Shown here: in pieces, positions 1-7,787 of the stretch
How the letters are laid out: every line of letters starts with the position of its first letter
Position numbering within the stretch: position 1 is the first letter of the stretch
Assembly (NCBI GenBank): GCA_938045315.1
Contig: CALINM010000025.1
Span: forward strand, 1-17,001
DNA length: 17,001 nt
Source: an uncultured bacterium
GTDB lineage: Bacteria; CALINM01
Reading direction: 5' to 3'
Made by a program: the position numbers and the translations under genes
Notes under the pieces: generated by a model
Database searches by the model: none
What the model saw: only the letters and a program-made list of their open reading frames with translations
Told to the model about the DNA's origin: nothing

Positions 1-34
1 TAGGTCCAGGAGTTAGAAGATATCTTTTTTTCAT
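1..34 (-). CDS. Class V aminotransferase, N-terminus only (partial)
   Basis: Only the first 11 codons lie in the window; they read MKKRYLLTPGP. This opening is characteristic of PLP-dependent class V aminotransferases of the alanine/serine-glyoxylate (or archaeal-type aspartate) group, whose N-terminus usually reads (K)RYLLTPGPTPVP. The ATG at 34-32 is preceded by GAGGT (45-41) with a 6-nt spacer, and by a good promoter at 91-63, so this is a genuine gene start and not a chance match. Substrate and pathway cannot be decided from so little protein; relatives act in serine/glycine metabolism and are often next to serA, which would lie outside the window. Confidence 0.7.
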   Translation of the reverse strand, partial: MKKRYLLTPGP

Positions 35-62
35 ACATTTACCTCACATAATTTTTTTTGAA

Positions 63-91
63 ACTATATAAAAAAACATTAAAAAAGTCAA
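63..91 (-). promoter_or_regulatory. Sigma70-type promoter of the aminotransferase gene
   Basis: On the minus strand TTGACT (91-86) and TATAGT (68-63) are separated by 17 bp, each one base from consensus. A start near 56 would give a leader of about 22 nt that contains the GAGGT ribosome binding site at 45-41. It lies downstream of comM, whose stop is at 136, so the aminotransferase has its own promoter. Confidence 0.7.
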
Positions 92-135
92 TTATAAATA
101 GGTAATAAAAGTTAAAATGATGGTGCGTTGAGGAA

Positions 136-1662
136 TTAAAAATTTTGTTTGTCCAGTCCTCTTAATTGAATTGCCTCTGCAATATGATGTTCTTTGATTT
201 CCCATGAACTTTCAAGGTCTGCTATTGTTCTTGCTAATTTCAAAATTTTTGTATAAGTTCTTGCAGAATATTTGAATTTTTCGATAGCATTATTAAGCAA
301 TTTTTGTGATGATTCATCAAGCTTACAATATTTTTTAATCATGGAGGATGTCATTTTATTGTTGTAAAGGATATTACTATTATACCTCTCTTTTTGAATG
401 TTTCTGGCTAATTCAACTCTTTTTTTTATTTCTGAAGAAGTTTCACTATTAGTAATTATCTTGGATAACTCACTAACTGAAACCCTTGGTACCTCGATAT
501 GTATATCAATTCTATCAAGAATTGGACCAGATATTTTTTTTTTGTATTTCTGTATTTCGCCATATGTACAGGTACATGGTTTAGAACTGTCGCCTAAATT
601 TCCACAAAAACAGGGATTCATTGCTGCAACTAAGAGAAAATTTGCAGGAAAGGTAACGCTAAAAGATGCCCTTGATACGTGAATTACCCCTTCTTCTAAG
701 GGCTGTCTTAATGCCTCAATAACAGGTCTTTTAAATTCAGGGAATTCGTCCAAAAAAAGAACACCATTATGGGCAAGTGAAATTTCTCCGGGTTTTGGAT
801 TTGTGCCACCACCTACAATTGCAATTTCACTTGATGTATGATGGGGTGATCTGAAGGGTCTTTTTTTGATAATTGGCATATTTTTAGATAAAAGCCCGGC
901 TGCACTATAAATCATTGTAGTTTCTAAGGTTTCTTCTGTGGTCATATCAGGCATTATTGTTGGTATTCTCATGGCCATCATGGTTTTTCCTGAACCGGGT
1001 GGACCTGACATGAGCACATTATGCTTTCCCGCTGATGCAATCTCTAAAGCCCTTTTTGCATGAAGCTGACCTGCCACATCTGAAAAATCAATATCATGTG
1101 ATGAGTTTTGAAAAATATTTTTCTTTTCTGGTTTAGCAGGTTCTAAGTTAATTTGCCCCTTTAGAAAATTGATTGCTTCTAAAAGATGTTTTACAGGGTA
1201 AACTGTTGTATCAGTAAAGTATGCTGCTTCAGAAGAAGAATCTTCAGGGATAATTAGTCCTTCTAAATTCATTTTTTTCGTGAGAAATGCACCGGATAAG
1301 GCACCCCGAATTTTTCTAATTTCACCATTAAGAGATAACTCTCCAGCAATTAGGTATTTTTTCAAGTTTTCAGGATTTATGTTCAGTAAAGATGAGATTA
1401 AAGCAACTGCAATAGGCAGATCAAAAGATGTGCCTTCTTTTTTTATATCTGCTGGTGCAAGGTTTATAGTAATTCTATGTTCAGGGAAGGGTAGTTTTGA
1501 ATTTTTAATTGCAGAACGTATACGTTCTTTACTTTCCTTGATAGTACTTTCTGGAAGACCAACTATGTTAAAAGCCGGAATGCCATGGGATATATCTGCT
1601 TCAACTTCTATTAAATGGGCTTCTATGCCTATAAGTGTGTAGGTTAAAACCTTATAAACCAT
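136..1662 (-). CDS. comM: ComM/YifB family AAA+ ATPase (Mg-chelatase-like)
   Basis: About 508 residues, full length for the YifB/ComM family. Order: an N-terminal ChlI-like domain with the family signature around GIPAFNIVGLP (residues ~27-37); an AAA+ domain with Walker A GPPGSGKT (~220-227) and Walker B LFLDE (~302-306); a four-Cys stretch PCFCG...CTC (~350-365) that may bind metal; LDRIDI with the sensor arginine (~382-387); and a C-terminal helical Mg-chelatase domain. ComM is known in Vibrio and Haemophilus as a helicase that promotes branch migration during natural transformation; that role here is inferred from family. The frame also allows TTG at 1665, but ATG at 1662 aligns with the usual family N-terminus. 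No Shine-Dalgarno precedes it, and a consensus -10 box sits 8 nt upstream, so the mRNA may be leaderless. Downstream of tatC. Confidence 0.93.
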   Translation of the reverse strand: MVYKVLTYTLIGIEAHLIEVEADISHGIPAFNIVGLPESTIKESKERIRSAIKNSKLPFPEHRITINLAPADIKKEGTSFDLPIAVALISSLLNINPENLKKYLIAGELSLNGEIRKIRGALSGAFLTKKMNLEGLIIPEDSSSEAAYFTDTTVYPVKHLLEAINFLKGQINLEPAKPEKKNIFQNSSHDIDFSDVAGQLHAKRALEIASAGKHNVLMSGPPGSGKTMMAMRIPTIMPDMTTEETLETTMIYSAAGLLSKNMPIIKKRPFRSPHHTSSEIAIVGGGTNPKPGEISLAHNGVLFLDEFPEFKRPVIEALRQPLEEGVIHVSRASFSVTFPANFLLVAAMNPCFCGNLGDSSKPCTCTYGEIQKYKKKISGPILDRIDIHIEVPRVSVSELSKIITNSETSSEIKKRVELARNIQKERYNSNILYNNKMTSSMIKKYCKLDESSQKLLNNAIEKFKYSARTYTKILKLARTIADLESSWEIKEHHIAEAIQLRGLDKQNF

Positions 1663-1670
1663 CAAGCAAA

Positions 1671-1698
1671 ATTATACAATGAAAGCTAAAAAGTTCAA
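1671..1698 (-). promoter_or_regulatory. comM promoter, apparently leaderless
   Basis: On the minus strand TTGAAC (1698-1693), a 16-bp spacer, then a perfect TATAAT (1676-1671). Only 8 nt separate the -10 box from the ATG at 1662, so transcription should begin at or within about 2 nt of the start codon. The promoter sits between the tatC stop (1707) and comM, so comM can be expressed without tatBC. Confidence 0.65.
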
Positions 1699-1706
1699 GA
1701 AATAAG

Positions 1707-2441
1707 TTATTTTTTGAAGAATAGTTTAATATGAGCAATAAAAATCCCTGTTTCATAAAGGATTATTATTAATAGGGAGATAACGATTTGAGATAAAATG
1801 TCCGGTGGTGTTATTGCTGCTGATATAAAAAAAGAGAAAACAATAAAAACCTTTCTCAATTCTTTAAATTTTTCAAGGGTAATAATATTGAAAAGAACAG
1901 CAAGAATGATAGCAAAGGGTATCATAAAGAGTATTCCCGCATAAAAATTAAACTTTAATACGAAGTCAATGTATTCACTGGCTTCTGGTAATAACTCATA
2001 AAAATCAAAGATAAATCTTTTAAAAAAGTTAAAAAAGAGGGGGAAAATAAATTGATAAAGGAGAATAAAACCTGTAGCAAAACTTAAAAAACCTATAGCA
2101 AGAATTATTTTAAGAATTCTTTTTTCATGGGGATATAGTCCAGGAGCCAAAAACATGAAAAGCTGATAAACTATAATAGGCGTTGCAAGTATAAGGGAAG
2201 TGATAAAGGCTATTTTAAAAAAAAGAAAAAATCCCGATGGTAGGGTTTTAAAAACAAGGGTATTATCCTTATCTAAATATGGTAGCAATGGTTTTGTTAT
2301 AAAATATAGAATTCTTTCAGAATAGTAATAGGCAAGGATAAAAAAAACCCCTACAGATATTAGTGATTTTATAATTCTTTGTCTCAATTCAATAAGATGT
2401 TCTTTAAAAGATAAGTTACTATCCTCTACTACTTTCGTCAT
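1707..2441 (-). CDS. tatC: Sec-independent (twin-arginine) translocase subunit TatC
   Basis: 244 residues, the normal TatC length, with six predicted membrane segments. Conserved landmarks are the N-terminal cytoplasmic motif SFKEHLIELRQRI (residues ~11-23), which recognises the twin-arginine signal, and the first periplasmic/TM region TPIIVYQLFMFLAPGLYPHEK (the F..PGL...E signature, near residues 86-106). TatC is the inner-membrane receptor for folded Tat substrates and acts with TatB and TatA. The ATG at 2441 lies inside the 3' end of tatB (23-bp overlap), so the two are translationally linked. The gene ends 44 bp before comM. Confidence 0.96.
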   Translation of the reverse strand: MTKVVEDSNLSFKEHLIELRQRIIKSLISVGVFFILAYYYSERILYFITKPLLPYLDKDNTLVFKTLPSGFFLFFKIAFITSLILATPIIVYQLFMFLAPGLYPHEKRILKIILAIGFLSFATGFILLYQFIFPLFFNFFKRFIFDFYELLPEASEYIDFVLKFNFYAGILFMIPFAIILAVLFNIITLEKFKELRKVFIVFSFFISAAITPPDILSQIVISLLIIILYETGIFIAHIKLFFKK

Positions 2442-2730
2442 CTTCTTTATCGGTGGGTTTAGCTTCTTTTAATGATGATATTGTATCATTAGCTTCTTTA
2501 TAAATAGTTTCCACTTCTTTTTTAAGATCTTCTTTGATGTCTGTTACAGGTTTAACAAGTTCTTTTTTAGCTTCTTCTTCTATTGTCTCTTTAACATCTT
2601 CTAAGGCACCCTTTATCTGGGCAAAGGTTCTACCGAGCGTTCTTGCTACTTCTGGTAATTTATCGGGTCCCACAACTACCAGGGCGATTATGAAAATTAA
2701 AATTAATTCTGGTAATCCAATATTGAACAT
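2419..2730 (-). CDS. tatB: Twin-arginine translocase subunit TatB (TatA/B family)
   Basis: 103 residues from the ATG at 2730. One N-terminal membrane helix (MFNIGLPELILIFIIALVVV) is followed by GPDKLPEV and an amphipathic helix, then a long Lys/Glu-rich tail with a charged C-terminus. The MF.IG..EL opening and a GP (not FG) after the helix favour TatB over TatA. A longer frame begins at TTG 2766 and adds 12 residues, but the -35 box would then lie in the coding region and the ATG start matches the family N-terminus. There is no ribosome binding site upstream of the ATG; the -10 box is 7 nt away. No second TatA gene is seen in the window, so TatA is either elsewhere or this protein serves both roles. 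Confidence 0.9.
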   Translation of the reverse strand: MFNIGLPELILIFIIALVVVGPDKLPEVARTLGRTFAQIKGALEDVKETIEEEAKKELVKPVTDIKEDLKKEVETIYKEANDTISSLKEAKPTDKEDDESSRG

Positions 2731-2737
2731 GTTTTTG

Positions 2738-2766
2738 ATTGTACTACTTAAATTTAAAGGATTCAA
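2738..2766 (-). promoter_or_regulatory. tatBC promoter, apparently leaderless
   Basis: Minus strand TTGAAT (2766-2761), 17-bp spacer, TACAAT (2743-2738). The next seven bases lead straight to the tatB ATG at 2730, so the expected +1 is the A of the ATG. This promoter fits the shorter tatB start better than the TTG at 2766. Confidence 0.65.
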
Positions 2767-2834
2767 TCATTTTTAACTGAGAGAATTAAATTCAAGAAAA
2801 ATTATATAACTTTGATTTTGTTGTTAATTTGTAA

Positions 2835-2863
2835 TTGAATTGATTAAAACTATGTTTTAAAAT
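2835..2863 (+). promoter_or_regulatory. Promoter of the livKHMGF operon
   Basis: TTGAAT (2835-2840), 17-bp spacer, TAAAAT (2858-2863). A start near 2870 gives a leader of about 20 nt carrying AGGAGGG (2877-2883), 6 nt before the livK ATG. The 123-bp divergent region between tatB and livK thus holds two back-to-back promoters. I see no riboswitch or attenuator fold. Confidence 0.6.
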
Positions 2864-2889
2864 TAAAAAAAATCATAGGAGGGCTAAAT

Positions 2890-4089
2890 ATGAAGAGCAT
2901 TAAAAATTTATTTTTTGTGCTTTTGTTTTTAATATTTGTGAGTTTTGCAGAAGGTGCTGATGTTATTAAAATTGGTATTGTAGATACTTATTCTGGTCCG
3001 GCAACAACCTTTACAAAGGATGTTTTAGATGGATTTTCTTTTGCCCTTTCTCAAATTAATCAAAAAGGGGTGTTAGGTAAAAAGATTGAATTTGTTACGA
3101 GAGATGATAAATTCAAGCCCGATATTGCATTAACAATGGCAAAGGAGCTCGTTCTTAAAGAGAATGTGGATATTTTAATGGGGACTATCAGTAGCGCCAG
3201 TGCACTGGCAATTTCAGATTTTTGTAAGAAGGAAAAAATCCCCTTTTTAGTTACTTTTGCAAAAAGTGATAAAATTACCGGTGAAAAGGGTCACAGGTAT
3301 GTTTTTAATATGAATGAAAACACTGAGATGGCTGGTAGGGCTGCCGCGAAGGTTCTTTCCATGAAAAATTTTAAGAAATATTGGATAGCTGGAGATGATT
3401 ATGAATATGGACATGCTATAGCAAATAGTGTTTTCAATCATTTAAAAGAATTAAATCCAAAAATTGAGAAATTAGGCGAAACTTGGTGGAAGGTAGGAGA
3501 AACAGATTTTACCCCCTATATCACTCAAATTTTGTCAGCAAAGCCAGATTTTGTTATTGTTGCAACGGGTGGAGCGGGAATGGTAAATTTTCAGAAGGCA
3601 GCACAATCAACGGGATTTAATAAAAAAATACCCTTTTATCAGCACACAGCAATAGAGTTATCAACGCTCATGCCCCAGGGTAAAAATGCACCTGAAGGTG
3701 TTTATGGTACAGCAAACTACCTATTTTACTATCCAGAAACAAAAGAGAATAAAGAATTTGTTGAGAACTTTAAAAAGCAATATGGTAGATATCCTAAAAG
3801 TGGTGCCCTTTATGGATATATCACCGCTCATATGATTGCAAAGGCATTTGAGAAGGCAGGCAAAATAGACAAAGAAAAGTTTATTGATGCTTTAGAAGGT
3901 TTAACTGTCGACAGTCCTGTAGGAAAAGTGGAAATGAGAGCCTGTGATCACCAGATTATGCTCCCTACGTTTTTCGGTATCACCAAGAAGTCTCCAGACT
4001 ATGAGTTTTTGATTGCCAGTGATATAGTGTCTATTCCAGCAAAAGATTATATGCCAACCTGCGAGGAGGTTCTGAAACAAAGAAAATAG
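2890..4089 (+). CDS. livK: ABC transporter periplasmic ligand-binding protein, LivK-like
   Basis: 399 residues, typical of the type 1 periplasmic binding fold (Peripla_BP_6). An N-terminal signal peptide covers about residues 1-22 (MKS-IKN, hydrophobic core, then SFAEGA); no lipobox cysteine is seen. The mature protein opens IKIGIVDTYSGP, the standard first strand and ligand loop of this family, and contains the ISSASALAI segment. It captures a ligand in the periplasm for LivHMGF; branched-chain amino acids are the default, but this family also binds other amino acids, amides, urea or aromatic acids, so the substrate is not settled by sequence. The start is fixed by AGGAGGG six bases upstream. 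First gene of its operon, where the binding protein is usually the most expressed. Confidence 0.92.
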   Translation: MKSIKNLFFVLLFLIFVSFAEGADVIKIGIVDTYSGPATTFTKDVLDGFSFALSQINQKGVLGKKIEFVTRDDKFKPDIALTMAKELVLKENVDILMGTISSASALAISDFCKKEKIPFLVTFAKSDKITGEKGHRYVFNMNENTEMAGRAAAKVLSMKNFKKYWIAGDDYEYGHAIANSVFNHLKELNPKIEKLGETWWKVGETDFTPYITQILSAKPDFVIVATGGAGMVNFQKAAQSTGFNKKIPFYQHTAIELSTLMPQGKNAPEGVYGTANYLFYYPETKENKEFVENFKKQYGRYPKSGALYGYITAHMIAKAFEKAGKIDKEKFIDALEGLTVDSPVGKVEMRACDHQIMLPTFFGITKKSPDYEFLIASDIVSIPAKDYMPTCEEVLKQRK

Positions 4090-4095
4090 TTTTAT

Positions 4096-4974
4096 ATGAA
4101 TTATTCAGGTATTTTAACTCAATTAATTGTAGGGCTCAGCCGAACTATGATACTGTTTATAGTATCATCGGGCATGAGCCTTATATTAGGTGTTTTAAGG
4201 ATACCAAATGTTGCACATGGTTCTTTTTACATGATAGGTGCTTTTTTATCTTATACAATTGCAAGTTTTTTGGGAGACGTATCATATAGTTTTTGGTTTG
4301 GCATTGCATTAGCGCCCATAATTGTTGGTTTACTCGGGTTTTTTTTGGAAAGGGTTTTTTTTAGCTATCTTTATGAAAGAGAACATCTGATGCTTTTACT
4401 ATTGACCTTTGGTCTTGCTTCTGTACTTGGGGACTTAGTAAAACTTATTTGGGGTGCTGAGTATAGAAGTATGACTACACCAGTATTTTTACAGGGATCA
4501 TCTGAATTTTTTGGACTACCAGTTCCTAATTATAATCTTTTTTTATTGTTTATTGGGCCCGCAATAGCTATATTGCTATGGTTTATTTTCAATAAAACAA
4601 AATTTGGTAAGATTGCAAGAGCTGCAGCTGCGGATAAGGAGATGGTAAGTGCAGTTGGTGTAAATGTTAATTTGATATTTTCTCTAACATTTGTTTTGGG
4701 TTGTATTTTAGCTGGTCTTGGTGGAGCTTTAGTTGCACCAATTGTCAACATCTCACTTGGTATGGATCATTCATTAATTATGGAAGTTTTTTTAATTGTG
4801 ATAATAGGGGGGCTAGGAAACATTTGGGGAGCATTTTTGGGCTCTCTAATTTTTGGAATAACCCAGTCCTTTGGCATCTTAATATGGCCTCAATTTGGTA
4901 TTATTTTCCCATATTTAGCTGTAGTGATCGTTTTATTAATAAGACCAAGGGGATTGCTTAGCTCCACATGGTAA
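4096..4974 (+). CDS. livH: Branched-chain amino acid-type ABC permease LivH
   Basis: 292 residues, hydrophobic throughout, with about eight membrane segments, normal for LivH. The family landmarks are GMSLILGVLRIPNVAHGSFY near the N-terminus (residues ~26-45) and the cytoplasmic loop GGLGNIWGAFLGSLIFG (~238-254), which contacts the ATPases. It forms half of the inner-membrane pore with LivM. It starts 6 bp after the livK stop. No strong ribosome binding site lies next to the ATG; the nearest AGGAGG (4064-4069) is about 25 nt away inside livK, so translation may depend on coupling. It overlaps livM by 7 bp. Confidence 0.94.
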   Translation: MNYSGILTQLIVGLSRTMILFIVSSGMSLILGVLRIPNVAHGSFYMIGAFLSYTIASFLGDVSYSFWFGIALAPIIVGLLGFFLERVFFSYLYEREHLMLLLLTFGLASVLGDLVKLIWGAEYRSMTTPVFLQGSSEFFGLPVPNYNLFLLFIGPAIAILLWFIFNKTKFGKIARAAAADKEMVSAVGVNVNLIFSLTFVLGCILAGLGGALVAPIVNISLGMDHSLIMEVFLIVIIGGLGNIWGAFLGSLIFGITQSFGILIWPQFGIIFPYLAVVIVLLIRPRGLLSSTW

Positions 4975-5900
4975 AAAAAAGCATAATTTTAATAACCATT
5001 TTTACAGTTCTAATAGTTCTACCATTAATTGTGCCCCGCTTCTATGTATATTTGACTTCAATTATATTACTAACAGGGCTTCTTGCTACAAGCCTGAATA
5101 TAGCTATTGGTTACTGTGGCATTTATCAATTTCATCATGCAATTTTTTATGGACTTGGTGGATATGGTACAGCATTGGTGATAACAAAGACAAATCTACC
5201 TTACTATATAGCCTTTATAGTAGGACCTATTGTTGCAGTTTTATTTAGTTTGATAATTGGTCTAATATGCATGAGATTGACAAAATTGTATTTTGGAATG
5301 CTTCAAATTTCTTTAGGCTCTCTTATTTGGGCTGTTGTTTACAGATGGTATTCATTTACAGGTGGAGATGATGGGATTCATGGGATACCAGTTCCTGATT
5401 TTATTGCTGATGCAAAGGGTAACTACTATTTTACACTATTTGTTGTTTCCATATCTATTTTTATCCTTTACAGGATAATTAATTCACCTTTCGGTAAAAC
5501 TATTCAGGGTATAAGGGATAATCCCATAAGAACAGTTTCCTTAGGGATAAACATTAATGTACATAAACTAATTGTACTTCTGATTGCTGGTTTTTTTGGA
5601 GGTGTTGCAGGTATGTTGTTTGTGGTTGTGGATAACGCGGTATTTCCCGATATGATGTTTTGGACATATTCCCTTGAGATACTTATTATGGTACTTTTAG
5701 GAGGCATGTATACTTTTTGGGGACCCTTTATTGGAGCCATTATAATTGTCACTTTAAGGACATATCTGGGATCTATTACCCAGTACTGGCCAATGATTTT
5801 AGGTTTAATTTTAATATTTGTAATTTTTTTCTTACCCCAGGGCATATATGCTTTAATAGAAAATTTTGTTAAAGGTAAGGCGCACAATGCTGACAGTTAA
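4968..5900 (+). CDS. livM: Branched-chain amino acid-type ABC permease LivM
   Basis: 310 residues with eight or more predicted membrane helices, standard LivM length. Recognisable elements are the N-terminal AIGYCGIYQFHHAIFYGLGGYG region (the family's G..G..S.GH..F...GAY position), the RDNPIRTVSLGININ loop and GGMYTFWGPFIGAI, the coupling loop. It pairs with LivH to form the translocation path. The family's usual Ser-Gly-His around the first motif reads YQFHH here, which may bear on ligand choice. The ATG lies within the last codons of livH (7-bp overlap), and the end overlaps livG by 14 bp. Confidence 0.93.
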   Translation: MVKKSIILITIFTVLIVLPLIVPRFYVYLTSIILLTGLLATSLNIAIGYCGIYQFHHAIFYGLGGYGTALVITKTNLPYYIAFIVGPIVAVLFSLIIGLICMRLTKLYFGMLQISLGSLIWAVVYRWYSFTGGDDGIHGIPVPDFIADAKGNYYFTLFVVSISIFILYRIINSPFGKTIQGIRDNPIRTVSLGININVHKLIVLLIAGFFGGVAGMLFVVVDNAVFPDMMFWTYSLEILIMVLLGGMYTFWGPFIGAIIIVTLRTYLGSITQYWPMILGLILIFVIFFLPQGIYALIENFVKGKAHNADS

Positions 5901-6624
5901 GGATTTGTACAGGGATTTCAAAGGATTTATGGCTGTAAATGGTGCAAATCTTGAGGTAACAAAGGGAGAAATAGTAGCTGTTATTGGGCCCAATGGAGCA
6001 GGTAAAACCACTCTATTCAATCTTATAACAGGGCATTTAAAACCTACAGCTGGTATTGTTCAATTTAAAGGAGAAGATATAACAGGACTTGCACCTTATA
6101 AAATATGCAGAAAAGGTATTAGCAGGTCATTTCAAATAGTAAATATATTTTCTAAGCTCACTGTTTTTGAAAATGTGCAACTTGCTCTTTTCTCAAAATA
6201 CAGCAAAACATTTAGAATGTTTTCAAAAGCATCTAAATATTTCATAGATGAAACAAATAGTATACTTGAAAAATTAGGACTTTTGGAGAAGAAAGATTTA
6301 AATAGTGAACTTTTGTCCCATGGGGATCAGAAGGTTCTGGAAATAGCAATTGCTCTTGCGAGTTCCCCTGATTTATTAATACTTGATGAACCTACTGCTG
6401 GTATGGCACCCAGGGAAACAGAGAGGTGTATTGAATTAATAAAAAAACTTTCTAAAGAATATGGCCTTACTATACTCTTTTGTGAACACGATATGAAAAT
6501 TGTTTTTAATATAGCTGATAGAATAATGGTTATGGTTAGAGGGACTACTATTATTCAGGGTAGGCCTGAAGAAGTTAGATGTAACGAGTTGGTTCAAAAG
6601 GCTTATTTAGGAGATATTTGTTGA
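5887..6624 (+). CDS. livG: ABC transporter ATP-binding protein LivG
   Basis: 245 residues from the ATG at 5887. Walker A GPNGAGKT (34-41), Q-loop Gln83 (RSFQ), signature LSHGDQ (143-148), Walker B LLILDE (163-168) and H-loop His201. The signature with His in place of the usual Gly is common in LivG. It powers uptake through LivHM as a heterodimer with LivF. The frame is open further upstream to TTG 5866, but AAGG at 5877-5880, six bases before the ATG, and the family N-terminus (LTVKDLYRDF) support 5887. The start overlaps the livM end, so translation is likely coupled. Confidence 0.94.
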   Translation: MLTVKDLYRDFKGFMAVNGANLEVTKGEIVAVIGPNGAGKTTLFNLITGHLKPTAGIVQFKGEDITGLAPYKICRKGISRSFQIVNIFSKLTVFENVQLALFSKYSKTFRMFSKASKYFIDETNSILEKLGLLEKKDLNSELLSHGDQKVLEIAIALASSPDLLILDEPTAGMAPRETERCIELIKKLSKEYGLTILFCEHDMKIVFNIADRIMVMVRGTTIIQGRPEEVRCNELVQKAYLGDIC

Positions 6625-7313
6625 TGCTTGAAGTGAAAAAAATGAACACATTTTATGGGAAAAGTCATATCCTGTTTGATGTATCCCTTTTTATAAAAGA
6701 AGGAGAAGTTGTTGGTCTCCTTGGAAGAAATGGTGCTGGAAAAACAACTACAATGAAAAGCATTGCTGGATTACTGACTCCAAAATCTGGTGAAATTTTA
6801 TTTCACGATGAAAGTTTAATTGGCAAAAAACCCTACGAAATTGTTCGAAGGGGTATTTGTTATGTCCCAGATGAAAGAAGAATTTTTGGGGATCTTACTG
6901 TTGAAGATAACTTAGAAATTGTATACAAAAGAAATAATGAATGGACTAAAGATAGGGTTTATAACTTGTTCCCCCAATTAAAAGAGATTTCTCAGAGGAA
7001 GGCAGGTTTGTTAAGTGGTGGTGAAAGAGCGATGTTAGCAATTGGTAGGGCGCTGATGAGTAGTCCAAAGCTATTATTACTTGATGAGCCAACAGAAGGG
7101 TTAGCCCCTATTATTGTAAAAATGTTAGAAGAACAAATTCTGGAACTAAAGAAAACAGGGATAAGTATTCTGCTTTCAGAACAAAACATTATATCTTCAC
7201 TAAAAATTATAGATAGAGCATATGTAATTGATAATGGTAAGATTTGCTTTGAGGGAACTGTTTCAGAGCTTGCTCAAAATGAGGGGGTAAAAAGAGACCA
7301 TTTTTTGATATAA
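6624..7313 (+). CDS. livF: ABC transporter ATP-binding protein LivF
   Basis: 229 residues from the ATG at 6624. Walker A GRNGAGKT (34-41), signature LSGGE (130-134), Walker B LLLLDE (150-155). In place of the H-loop histidine the sequence reads SEQN (186-189), the usual LivF form. The RRGICYVPDERRIF stretch (75-88) is also typical. It is the partner ATPase of LivG. The A of its ATG is the last base of the livG TGA (6622-6624), with AGGAG at 6609-6613. In-frame TTG codons at 6618 and 6621 are less likely starts. Last gene of the operon; no clear hairpin plus T-run terminator follows it in 7314-7357. Confidence 0.94.
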   Translation: MLEVKKMNTFYGKSHILFDVSLFIKEGEVVGLLGRNGAGKTTTMKSIAGLLTPKSGEILFHDESLIGKKPYEIVRRGICYVPDERRIFGDLTVEDNLEIVYKRNNEWTKDRVYNLFPQLKEISQRKAGLLSGGERAMLAIGRALMSSPKLLLLDEPTEGLAPIIVKMLEEQILELKKTGISILLSEQNIISSLKIIDRAYVIDNGKICFEGTVSELAQNEGVKRDHFLI

Positions 7314-7357
7314 CATCCTTATTTCTCCTCTTGTTATCTTACAAAAAAAAATTTTTA

Positions 7358-7385
7358 TTGATTAGATTAAAAAAATTGTTAAAAT
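7358..7385 (+). promoter_or_regulatory. Promoter of the rpsF-dnaB operon
   Basis: TTGATT (7358-7363), 16-bp spacer, TAAAAT (7380-7385). A start near 7392 leaves a leader of about 55 nt before rpsF. The area is very AT-rich, so other -10 boxes (TATAAA at 7385-7390) are possible. Confidence 0.5.
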
Positions 7386-7398
7386 ATAAATCTATTTT

Positions 7399-7440
7399 CT
7401 CCTTGCTCCATAGTAAGGGGCTATAAAACCATAAGGAGGT
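7399..7440 (+). promoter_or_regulatory. rpsF leader fold that pairs the Shine-Dalgarno
   Basis: CTCCTT (7399-7404) is complementary to AAGGAG (7433-7438), part of the strong AAGGAGGT ribosome binding site. Directly inside, GCTCC (7405-7409) pairs with GGGGC (7417-7421, one G-U) around a 7-nt loop. This leaves an 11-nt one-sided bulge (7422-7432) that contains ACCAT. The overall shape, two stacked helices with a 3'-side bulge in front of rpsF, resembles the known S6:S18-binding leader. The canonical bulge CCG is here CCA, so identity is tentative. Confidence 0.5.
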
Positions 7441-7446
7441 TATTAA

Positions 7447-7785
7447 ATGAGATACTATGAAACTATCTTTATTCTAGCTTCTGACATTTCTTCTGAAGTA
7501 AAAGAGGCAATCGTGAAGAAATTAAGGAGTATTATCCAAAAAAATGGCACAATCATTAAAGAAGAAGATTGGGGGAGAAAAAGACTCGCCTATCCAATCA
7601 AGCACAAAGACTATGGAAATTACATTTACATGTTATATAATGCGAGTGAAGATACTGTCCACAAGTTAGAGCAGGAAATGAATCTCCAAAGCGAAGTTTT
7701 GCGATTTTTATCTGTAAAGCTCGAAAACATTCAATCTTTTTTGCCAGAAAAAGAGCAAGTATCTGAACTGCCATCTGAGAGTTAA
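7447..7785 (+). CDS. rpsF: 30S ribosomal protein S6
   Basis: 112 residues. It opens MRYYETIFILASDIS, the standard S6 beginning, and contains EDWGRKRLAYPIKH (residues ~39-52) and the LRFLSVKL strand near the end of the fold. A short acidic tail extends beyond residue 100. S6 binds S18 and assembles into the platform of the small subunit. The start is set by AAGGAGGT (7433-7440) with a 6-nt spacer. It is the first gene of the operon, 2 bp before ssb. Confidence 0.97.
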   Translation: MRYYETIFILASDISSEVKEAIVKKLRSIIQKNGTIIKEEDWGRKRLAYPIKHKDYGNYIYMLYNASEDTVHKLEQEMNLQSEVLRFLSVKLENIQSFLPEKEQVSELPSES

Positions 7786-7787
7786 AC

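Noticed and set aside
2731-2766. Longer TatB start at TTG 2766
   Set aside because: It overlaps the -35 and -10 boxes; ATG 2730 matches the family opening MF.IG..EL.
2767-2889. Riboswitch or attenuator in front of livK
   Set aside because: The leader is only about 20 nt after the proposed start, with no room for an aptamer.
7314-7357. Rho-independent terminator after livF
   Set aside because: Only A and T tracts are present; no GC-containing stem before a T-run.
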